From Asterochloris sp. CNOR1 (taxonomy: Eukaryota > Chlorophyta > Trebouxiophyceae > Trebouxiales > Trebouxiaceae), in the NCBI GenBank assembly GCA_963969365.1, contig OZ017760.1:1736001-1800000 (forward strand): a stretch of 64,000 nucleotides of DNA, written 5' to 3'. The notes below the pieces were generated by a model. The model did no database searches. It was not told the origin of the DNA and worked only from the letters and a program-made list of their open reading frames with translations. The stretch's first letter is position 1. Each line of letters opens with the position of its first letter. Shown in pieces: positions 44,918 to 54,975 of the stretch. The position numbers and the translations under genes were made by a program.

Positions 44918-47900
44918 CGGGGCAGTACCAGATCTGCTTCGATGTGTGGAATGATCCAAGTGTGGGGATCACGCAGGCGCAATTCTTTGCGCTCAACCCG
45001 GGGATCAACTGTAACGCCTTGCAGTCAGGCCAGCAGCTCTGTATACGCGGAGCAGGAGCACCAGCTGCAGCTCCAGCTGCTGCCGCCCCCTCTGCACCAG
45101 GTGACCGACTGCTGGGGGCGCTTGGAGCAGGGCAGCAATGGGGAACTCAGCTGGCAAGCCTGCTGGCACCCACTGCCAGCATTTTGGGGTATTACCTGGC
45201 AGGAGGTCAGGGCATGCGGTTGCAGCCAGCTGCCGCAGTGCATGTCTGCTCCTGTACTGCTTCAGACCTGCCTGTGAAGCCAGCATTGGCATTCAGGCAA
45301 GGTGACCTGGCCAGCTGATGTCCCGCCTGCTCCAATGCATCATAAACGCCCTGGCATGTTCAGCTGTCATGACCTTTGCTGGGCATAACCTCAGCTGACA
45401 GCTGTGCTTGCCTTACCACCTGCCATGGTTGCATGCGTCAGGCAAAGTGGTCTTGTTGCCAGATGTCATGCCTCATGCAGTGCAGGCATGCCTGCCCTTT
45501 CCCACTCAAGAGCTGCATGCCAGGGCAAGCCTTGCACCAGCTCTTAAACCAATGTCAGGCAGATCTGCCAATCCATGCTGCTGGCTGGCTGCTGGCCCGG
45601 GGACGCGAGCTGTGTAGCATGCCCACTGAGTGCTGCAGCAAAGACAGCGCCTTGCAAGAACAGCGTGATGGGTAGCAACGCTGCTCTGATGGGCACCAGC
45701 AGCGAGCTGATGAGATTCATGCTTCTGTCTGCAGCCAACTGCCCACGGACCTACCTGGTCAGCCCTGGGGACAGCTGCAGCAGCATTGAGTTCAGGAATG
45801 CACTCAGCACCGCAGCATTTCAGAGCTTGAACCCAAATATCAACTGCAATCTTCTTCTGGCTGGAGCACCGGTCTGCCTGCCTGCAGCAGGTGCGCGCTG
45901 CACAGTGTGTCCACTACTTTACAGGGGCACACTGTGAGTAAGGCAGCCGCCAGAAGGCATTGTCTGCCAACTCTGTGAGCACTGCACAACTGCAGTGCTG
46001 ATGCCTCACCCCTTGCTGACTTTCCGCACACGGAGCATGGTCTGTCTGCAGAGCAGACAGCACCACAGCTGCCTCCAGTTTGTGCAGTGCAAGCAAGCAG
46101 TGCCTGCGTCACTGCTGACCTAGTGCAGACAAATTGGCCTTGGGCCCTCATGGCTCTCGCCAGCACATCCCCGTGCTGGCAGTCTTTTTGATCTGCTGGC
46201 TGTCCTGCAGTGCCCTGCGCCCAGACATATGTGGTGCCCCAGGGCTCCAACTGCTCTGCAGTCTGGAGCCAGTTTTGGCTCACCCCTCAGCAGCTGCAAG
46301 GTGGGCTGCACTGTAATTATGGGGCTGTGGCAGCCACCCACCCTTGCTGCTGCACTGCATCTAAGCACGCAGTCTGCCCACCATGGACAGGCACCCCCAG
46401 TGACCCTGCTAGACCGCTGTGCAGCTGTGTAGTGCCAAGGGGTGGTGACAGTCTGGCATCTGGCTGCCAGGGTTGAAGCTGACAGTTACCAGTGCCGTGC
46501 AGACCTCAACCCAGGTCTGGACTGTGGCCTCCTCCAGACCAATACGACTCTTTGCGTGGCGGCGCCCCCTTCAGGTCAGCTGCTGCCTTGTTTGGAGGCC
46601 ATGCCTGGCATGTGCCCACACGTGGCAGGCCTGCAGAGCCTGTGCTGTGCAGTCTGGTGTGGCCTGCACTGCTGCCGCGCTCTCCCCACTGGAGCACGCA
46701 GGTGCTCTGCTCCATGTTCTGCTGCAGCTGTCTGCATATGCTCAGGGGTTGATATTGGTGTGCTGGCTTTAGTGCTGATGCCTGTTGGCACCAGCCTCCG
46801 CGCTCAGCACTGCCCACATTGGCTCCAGTGTTGCTGCCACCTGCACTGGTAAGCTGGGGTCAGGAAGCAATGCTGAATTGGCGCTGAGGCCTCGAGGGCT
46901 TTCTGACCTCGACTTGCCAATGCAGGCAATTGGGAGGAAAAACAGGGAAGCCACCTTGGTGGGCATATGGGTGGAGCGCTGGCTCTGCTACTGATGGCAT
47001 TAGGCTCCAACATAGCTTTCTGACCCCAGCAGCTTACTTGCGCAGGTGGCAGCAACACTGGCGCTATTGTGGGAGGGATGGTGGGAGGCATAGTGGCTCT
47101 GGCGCTGGTGGCTGTCATTGTCGCGTTGCTCTTGCGAAGGCGGCAGCGGCAGCGCTCTCAGCAGAAGCTGCATGGAGCCTACAGCAACAACAGCAGGGGG
47201 AGGGGCCTGCCAGAGCACTCTGCAAGGCCGGGGTTGCCAGTTTATAAGGCTTTTGAGCCAGACACAGGTGAGCAGCCTTAGCCAGGCAAAGGGTGATCTT
47301 ATGACATGCTGCCATGGCCACGAAATGCTCCATGGCTGTGGGTGAGGTACCCAGGCAGGGCATCTGCAGCCTTCCTCCCAGGACGTGGGCGGCCAGTGGA
47401 CCTGCCGCTTTGTGGCCAACTGCCTCTGAAGGGACCTGAATAGGTAGAGCTCTGCTGTTTGGCCTGTGTGTCGACTTTGGCTGCCTGCCTCATGGACAAC
47501 TGGCATGCCCCTCAGTATGAGCAGGGGACCAGCGCTGTGACAGTCGCTAAAAGAAAGAATAGCTGCACGATGAATGCGGCTATGAGCAGGAGTATCAAAG
47601 CAGCAGATGCGCAATCGCCTGGTGGTGCAGCCTCAACCCACCGCTGCGACAATGGGCTGGTGTAATTTCTGTGCAGCCAATCTGCAGGAGACTGCAGAGT
47701 CGATGCCCTCCTTTGCCATGCAGGTCCCTCAGTGCTGGATGCCGCACCTGAGCAGTATGCGGTGAGCTTGCACTGTTGCATTGATGCAATGCCGTGCACT
47801 CTATTGCTGTGCTCACTGATGTGGAGCCGTGTCGAAAGCAACGCTGCTGATTGCCTGCAATCTGTTGGCCAGCGTACGAATGAGCAAGGCTGCTCCTGCT

Positions 47901-50900
47901 GAGTATCTTCTGTTGGGATGCTGTTCAGGCGTTACCAGAGCTGCAGTCTGACAAGGATCTGATGACAGGCAGTAGTCGAAGCACACCCACAGATGCCCTC
48001 AGTGCTGTAGCAGGCATGCATCACTTGACTGCAGACCTGCACTGCCACACTTGCGACCAATGGTTTGTTAGGGCTGAGCCAGCAGCTGTGCTGCTGATGC
48101 AGTGTCTGGCCTCCTGCCAGCTCACTTCCCCTGGCCTTGCAAGCTGCTTGGGCGCTCGATCTCACAAACAGTTGCAGCCGCATATCTGCACTGTCCACAA
48201 CTGCACCAGCATGGTCCACCGCTGAACTCCTGCTGACCGAGAGAGCCTCTCTGCAGGCAGCATGCGGCACACCAGCACATGTACGGACTCTCGGGGGAGC
48301 GCAGGGCGCGGTGCAGGTCAGCAGAGCAGTGTGTCTGCTTGGCATCCGCAAACTTCGGGCGGGGCAGCAGCTTGACGGAGTGGTCGCGCGGCATCACAAC
48401 TTCTCACTTGGCCTGCGCATGTGGTGGTAGTGGTTGCAGGAACCAGGAGCTCAGCCTTGCTTGAAGTTGGCCCCAGCCTGGCTGGCAGGCAAAGTTATTA
48501 CATATCAATCAGAGTCTCTCTGTGTCCTCTTCAGCAGGCGGCTCACCGGGCTCCCTTATCTGCAGGGCTGTCAAAGCTGCTGACGTCACGCGTAGGGAGT
48601 GCATCGCGGGCCGGCAGTGCACAGACAGTGAGTCGCTGCACATACCAACCAACTTCTAGCATCGCTCAATGCAACGGGGCAACAATGCATGAGCCCCTGG
48701 CTTCGCCTTCACCATCCAACCCCCATAAGTGCCTCTCATGCACCCTGCACACTGATTCCCAGCAGGGACGAGCTGTGAGCTGCAGATTCACATGCAGACC
48801 TCATTGCTGGCAGCTGAGTGGCTTGCTGTGCATGCGTCACTAGAGCTGTCTTTCAGGCCCTCAAAGATGTTGTGGCTCGCCGGAACTTTGCTGTGTGCTC
48901 AGCTGGTACCAGATTCTGCAGCTGGCAGCTGCTCAATGCCTGTTGCTCCATGCTTGTCCTTCAGCCCTGTACGTGTTTGGCTCTAGCTGCCTGTCTATCA
49001 TGCTATGTGGCTCATGACAACTGGGGGGAGATGGCCTGTTGCAGCACGCCTGGCGCAGTCTCGGCTGTTTGCTCACCATCTTGTGGCTGTGCACAGCATG
49101 CACAAGCAGCTGTTGCATTGCGCTCCAGCTCATCATCTGTGGACATGCTGCCCGCACAACAGCAGGATGTGATAGGCCTTGCTGTGCACTGCAACATGGG
49201 GTCTGCAGTTAAGCTGGGCACAAACATAGCTAAGACACAGCCACCAGTCTGCTGCCTCCATGCTTCAAGTCAGACATTGCTGGTGCAGGGGCTGTCAAAA
49301 TTTTCCTCATCAGAACTGTTGGGATCTGGGCGTGGCTCAGCTCCCTGGATTGTGAACCCTGATGACCTTGAGTGGTGCCTGAACGCCGAAGGAAATCCAA
49401 TTGTTCTGGGAAGGGGAGGCTTTGGAGAGGTGCGTAGATGGCCAACTGTCATATTATGCACACATATTGCAAGGTGCTCCTACAGATGGTGGCTATGTTT
49501 AGATGCACAGCACTCCTTGCAACCTGCAGTAACATGAGCTAGTCTGGGAGGGTGGGAGGGATGCCAGCTTTGTTTTAAGGCCAGCTTTCTGTCGTGCATT
49601 GCTGAGCCTGTGCATAATAATTGCTCGTGGTGCTCCATGGCATCTGCAGTGCCCCATGATAGTATCTGCTGCAGACACTTTGACCCACAGCAGCAGCCGC
49701 CATATCTGGCAGCCCGTACAGATGGGGTTCACTGTGCTGCGGGTGTTTGAGGCATTGTGGCATAAGCTGACTGCTGTGTGAGGCTGACTGCTCTGTGGTT
49801 CTACAATGGCACCCTGACTGTTTTGAAAGGCTCAAAAACGGGAAGAAAGGGGAAGTGCATGGTCTCAGACATTGTTCCACCATTCTGCAGGTGTACAAGG
49901 CACTATGGCAGAAGCAGACCATAGTGGCTGTCAAAGTCATGCGGGAGCAGACTGACAAGGCCCAGCAGGCTTTCCTGAAGGAGATTGAGGTCCTATGCAG
50001 TCTCCGGCACCCTAATGTGGTCTCCTTCTATGGCGCGTACGCACAGGTGAGGCACTTGGGCAAGCTTACAAGCCTTTCTGGAGGTTTGAGGTGCTTCGTA
50101 ACCTCCGCCACCCTAACGTGGTGTCAGCTTTGCACAGATGAGCACCTGTGCTGGGCAACATCAGTGCATGAGCAATAATGGCTGCGAAAGCTTGACACTG
50201 CAGTCTGGTGCAGCATGGCTGCCTGACACTGCTTGCTGGGACAGCCTTGTGCAGGATGCTTGACGCTATGCGCTATGCATGCCTCTTGATGCAACATGTC
50301 TCCAAGGCTGGCCCTGCAGTCTCTGACCTGTGGTGCACACACACTATTCAAAGTCAGCATGGACTGGCCCCATAGGGCTGCAGCATGTCTGGAGCCGCAG
50401 CTCAGCATTAGGCCCCACTGCCTTTGACAGGCTGTGTGACAATGCCTGCTTCATCACGTATCGTGGGAGCCAATGTGCATTGTGCAGGCCCCTGCCCAGG
50501 CTGAGGGCCCAGCTTCTTCAGCAGTGGGGAGCACAGGGCCAGCTGTTGCTGTTCATATATGTGTTTTGGGGTGGCCTGTAAGCCTTGCCTGCTGCTGTTA
50601 CTGGGAGGGGCCTGGTAGAGAGCATTGGGCACCGTGCTGGTGATCCAGCTGCTCCTGCTGCCCTCTGTTGGCAACGAGCACTGCACTACGTGTTGAGATG
50701 GCTATTGCAAGCTACTGAAGGCTGACAAACTTATAGTCGGCGCTTCAGCTGCCATTGCTATACTGGCTTCGTACCGACATGCCACCTGCTCCGCTGTGCT
50801 GCAGAATGACACCATCATGCTGGTAACAGAGTTCATGCCTCGGGGCGACCTCTACCACGCCCTCAACTCATCTCAGCAGCCTGGTGCATGGTGGCGCAGG

Positions 50901-52875
50901 TGAGAGCAACCGCTGCCTTGTGGTGACTTAGAGTGCTGCAGAGGGTCAGAAATGCCTTGGGATGACCTCTGTCGAGCTCTGCAACTCACAGCAGCAGGCA
51001 GCAGTTACTGGCGCAGGTGCGCAATCAGGCACTGTGGTCAACGTTGCTGCAGCTGCTGCAAGCTGATGCACCTAAGTTGCTGACTGGTGTCTTCTGGCGC
51101 TTCAAGCTTTGCCTCCCTGTTATTGATACAGACAGCAATGCTGTGAAATCTTGATTGCCTGTCCGTGGCACATCTTGGCATGTCTGGTCAATGCTCTGAG
51201 TTGAGCAGGCAGAGAAGATGGTGCTTCATGGTGTCAAATTATGTCACGAGTCAAAATGAGCCTTGCGCTTGCACTGGGTATGGGTGCAGGCTCTCACGGT
51301 GAGCTGTTGGCCTTGCAGGGGTCGTCACATTGCTCTGGACGTGGCAAGGGGCCTAGTATACATGCACCAGGTGTGCTTGAAGTATTGATGGGCCTTTGCC
51401 AGCACGGCTACTCGAATGCTGCTGTCGCGCTGAGGTGACAAGCAAACATGATCTCATGCCTTGTGCGACTGGTGCTATAGAATTCTGCTGACAGAAGTTG
51501 CTGGCTGCAGGCCAACATCCTCCACCTGGACATGAAGTCGTGCAATGTGCTGCTGGCTGGCGATGCGACAGCCAAGGTGCGCCACCTCCTTGCAGACATA
51601 GCTGTGCATCTGACTGCTGAAGACTTGGGCTGGGAGCAACAGGCCTGCTCAGGCACTCCTGAAAACAATAAGTGCAGTCTGCCCCCTGGCTAGCTTCAGC
51701 TGCCTGCAGCAAACCCCATCAGAGCTGCTGCTGGAATGTAACTTGGAACATTTCCAGGCCTGTGTCCCCACAACGGTCAATGGGTTGCAGGTTGCAGACG
51801 TTGGGCTCAGCAAGATGATCTCCAACAGTGTGGGCACCAAGGCATCTGGCATCGGCACCCTAGACTGGGTGAGCATTGCAGAGAGTCAAAACTGGCTGCC
51901 TGCTGCTGGAGTAGTTGCGCATGAGCAGGGATCTGAAGAGCAGCCTGTCATGTGCGACTGGGGCTGGCCGCCAAGCTCTCTTTCTGTGCTGCTTAGTGGC
52001 CACTGCGTAGGCCGTTTCCTGAGAGATGCAACAGCTCTGTGGGTGAGTACGGGGCAGGTGCTGGGCGGCAGATACCGCGCAAGGGCAGCTGACTGGCGAG
52101 GGCTGTCCCTTGCAAACGTGCAGCACTTCGCTTGGCTGTGCTTTTGGAGCTGTACCCTTCGTCTTGAGCCTGAAACCCACAAGTACTGCTGATGCTCAAA
52201 GCCTCCTGTTGTGCAGGCTGCACCAGAGATGGTGATGTGCCAGCCATGCAGCAAGGCCAGCGATGTCTTCAGCTTTGGTGAGGCTGCAGCTGTGTCTGCT
52301 GGTGCCCAGTGACCTGCCTGCTTCATTGTCACATGCTGCAGCTTGCTGGACCTCTGGCAGTGTCAGCTTCGCCTTACACTTTGACCTTCAGCTGGGGCCT
52401 TGAAGCTGGGGGTCTCAGTGGGCTGGAGCGTCCTCTGATTGCAGGCTCTGATGCATTGAATCCATTGCAGGTGTTGTGCTATGGGAGATCTGCTCTGGGG
52501 AGCAGCCCGTCAGGCGGCAGTACCGGCCCCTCAGGTGTGGACTCCTCTAATGGTCAGAGCTCACAGCAATGGTTCCGTCTGAGGGTCGGATGGCAGATGG
52601 CCGCCGTCTGGCTTCCATGGGCTTTTCCCCTGCCGCCTAGCACAGGCCCTTGCATGTACCTTGATGCCATACGCACCTTGGTGCACACCCGTCTGATCTC
52701 ACGTCCCCTGGTCTGCAGAATGCCTGAGGAGGGGCCGCCAGAAATCATTGACTTGGTGCAAGAGTGCATGCAACAGGACCCCAGGGATCGACCGACCATG
52801 CAGGAGGTCCTGCAACGTCTGGCAGTAGCAACGAAAATCCCGCCTCCTACTAAGGAAGGCACTGCCTTACCCTGA
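44918..52875 (+). CDS. LysM receptor-like kinase (three LysM domains, TM, TKL-type kinase; signal-peptide exon not found)
   Basis: LysM domains bind chitin, peptidoglycan or related GlcNAc sugars. LysM1, 44918-45100: ICFDVWNDPSVGITQAQF then LNPGINC and QQLCI. LysM2, 45735-45890: TYLVSPGDSCSSIEF then LNPNINCNLLL. LysM3, split over 46211-46300 (TYVVPQGSNCSAVWSQFW) and 46503-46573 (LNPGLDCGLLQTNTTLCV). The TM exon, 47046-47267, is GGIVALALVAVIVALLL followed by RRRQRQR (stop-transfer). Kinase exons: about 49298-49434 (VLGRGGFGE), 49891-50046 (VAVKVM; EIEVLCSLRHPNVV), 50805-50899 (MLVTEFMPRGDLYHAL), 51319-51370, 51511-51579 (ILHLDMKSCNVLL), 51791-51868 (VADVGLSK), 52217-52277 (APEM, SDVFSFG), 52471-52534, 52719-52875. 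The beta-3 Lys, catalytic Asp and metal-binding Asp (DVG, common in plant TKL kinases) are present, so it is probably active. Exon phases agree from 49891 to the stop. The 47.3-49.3 kb juxtamembrane exons are uncertain, so fusion of both halves is inferred. Confidence 0.8.
46812..47073. repeat. Inverted repeat around the transmembrane-exon acceptor
   Basis: The left arm, about 46812-46878, and the right arm, about 47003-47073, are reverse complements at roughly 80%. They share a perfect 20-base core CCAGTGTTGCTGCCACCTGC and a spacer of about 125 bases. The right arm includes the acceptor and first 25 bases of the TM exon (47046). The left arm includes a GTAAGC that could be the donor of the preceding exon. 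The transcript could fold into a long hairpin. Confidence 0.8.
49742..49780 (+). repeat. Upstream echo of the kinase exon starting VYKALW
   Basis: GTGTTTGAGGCATTGTGGCA at 49743 copies the exon start at 49891 (GTGTACAAGGCACTATGGCA), offset 148 bases. It lacks a good CAG acceptor and runs into a TGA. Confidence 0.65.
50081..50137 (+). repeat. Downstream echo of the kinase alpha-C exon
   Basis: This copies 49981-50036 at an offset of 100 bases and encodes FEVLRNLRHPNVVSAL where the exon has IEVLCSLRHPNVVSFY. Most differences are synonymous or conservative. It ends in CACAG and lies within the following intron. Confidence 0.75.
50943..51016 (+). repeat. Downstream echo of kinase exon including its donor site
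   Basis: This copies 50822-50899 at an offset of about 117-121 bases. Both end in GGCGCAG followed by a GTG(A/C) donor-like site. The copy has lost the reading frame in places. Confidence 0.7.
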
Positions 52876-54975
52876 AATTGAGATGTGTGATGTGTTTTTC
52901 TACTGGATTTCGGTGCTTGGCAGTATCTCTGCACAAGTCCTGATTGTGGTTACTTACCCCTGAACGTCAACTTTACACGTGTATCCAGCATGAAATGACA
53001 CCCTGTACTGCAGTTGATTTCCTGCTCCCTCTGTGTTCACGCTGATGACTCTACCACAAACTGAAGCTGGGTTTTCATTTGATGCTAATCCTGGCCTGAC
53101 ACAAGACCAGTCATGTGTAGGCACATTCTGAATTCAATATCTCAGTTCTGGACCTGGTGCCACCTTGGTGTTGACGAGTGGTGCACATTGTTGCAGCAGC
53201 ACAGTGAGCCGCAACTATTCACCATCAGTGATGTTGCTCCACCCAGACCATGGCTGCCTCCATATTGACAGCTATATACTGCACCTGGCCTCATTGGCTG
53301 TGCAGAGCATCAGCGCTGCAGCCAGCAGACCCAACATGCCGTGTAAGCCTTCTACTCCTCAGATTTTTTACCAAAATCAGCTTTGCTGACGCGTAGAGGA
53401 GTTGATGGACTGGTATCCTCCCTGCACGTTCACCTGCCATTGCCGAGAGGATCAATCACCTTCCTCCCATTGGCTGGGACTATAAATCTGTTCGGAGCCA
53501 CTCAACAGTTTCTCTGATTGCATCTACGCATGACTTTGAGCTGATATAGAGTGTTGTGCCCCTACTAGAAGCAGAAAGCCATGCAGAAAGTGCTTGGGCT
53601 GGAGCAGGGAAATCCAGGGTGCTGCCAAGCTCAAAGGTTGCTGTTGCTTCGATGCCCAGTACACCTTCTGCCCCTGTCTGACTGGGAAAAGCATCACACT
53701 CTGTAGATCATGCTCCCATGGACAGACCATGGCCAAGAGGACACACAGGCAATGCAGCCTTCAAGTGCGGCAGGCGGAGGCCAAGCAGACCTCCAAGGAG
53801 CCTGCATTCATCGAGTTTGGGGTGAGGATCTGCAGGATGGCAAGTGCTCCACCCATGCAGCACATGTAGAGGAGACATTGGGACACCATTGAACTGCTAA
53901 TACTAAGCATGGGCCGCCTGCAGTCACAGATGCCAGGGTCAGTGCCCGTCTCAAGGGAGCGCCCTCAACAGTGGTCGGCAAGAAAGCTCGAATTCCTCCA
54001 ACCTGCCGGCACTGAAGCCCCGCCAATTGCTGCTGCAGAGCACTGCTGGAAAGCAGCAATCAGGAGGCAGGGGTTCAAGAGGTGCAGGCATGCAGGGGCA
54101 GGACCAGAAGGTGGATGCAGAACAGCTGATGGGACGTGCGGTAGGTAGCCCCAGCAAGGTCTGGAGTTGCTGCGCCTGAGTGAGGCACTGTATGCCTATC
54201 ACGCAGGGTCTGGGGTGCCCAGGCGCAGAGGCTGGCAAGAACCTTGCACCCTCATGCACGGCAGCATGAAGTGTGGGGGGCTGTGGGAGAGGCAGTGAAA
54301 TAGTCAGGCACCCTTGACGTGGGATGCAGCCCAACTGATGGAGGGAGCAGGGAGTGACATTGTGTCATTGCCTGCTGTGTCACCAAGGCAGGCTGCCTTC
54401 CAGGGGCGCCTCGTGGGTGTGCAGTGAGCGTGGCCGCCATCTTTGTGCTGCTGCAGACCAGCTGCCTGTGCGGGGCCTCAAGGGGCTGCCAGTGAAGTGT
54501 GGCCATGTTTTGGTGCTGCACACAGGCACAATGTGTGCGTGGTGCATTATGCGACGCAGTGCGTTCTGCTGCATTCATAGGTACATATGCCTTCTCTGGC
54601 TGCCTCTTGCATAGCAAAGTGCAGCGTGCCCAGGATGTCTTATCAATCTGCAGGAAGTGCAGAGCCAGCATGGCACTGCCATTGTCTGCTGAGCTGGCTG
54701 CCCTAGGAGAGCAGCCGGGGACTGCTCTGCTGCCTGCTGCAACAGCTGCCAAGTGCCTGTGCCAAACATGTGTCGCCGCCTGCGCCATGAGCACACTGGC
54801 TCTGCGGCTCGCTGCAGTCATGATGGTGGAAGCAGCCTTGTTAGTTGGACTGCTTGTGCGCTGCTGCATGCTGCAGGAGGCTGCCCTGGCATCGGCCAGG
54901 AGGACGCCCCATCTGAGTGCCCCTTCTTCACGACTGTGCATCACTTGCCCGCCACCATACGCTGCTCTGCTGCAG
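52876..54975. other. LysM-kinase 3' flank and ESV1-like gene 5' region
   Basis: 52876-53590 has no recognised gene. A candidate first exon for the starch protein lies at 53729-53821: ATG, then KRTHRQCSLQVRQAEAKQT and PAFIEFG, with a GTGAGG donor. It is basic and hydroxylated like a chloroplast transit peptide. Another possible exon is near 53960-54140. An echo of the exon at 54976 sits at 54877. Confidence 0.4.
54877..54910 (+). repeat. Echo of ESV1-like exon start (nearly identical)
   Basis: CTGCAG followed by GAGGCTGCCCTGGCATCGGC repeats the exon start at 54976 (GAGGCTGCCCTGGCGTCAGC), offset 99 bases. Both encode EAALASARR. Divergence is low, so this is one of the youngest copies. Confidence 0.85.
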
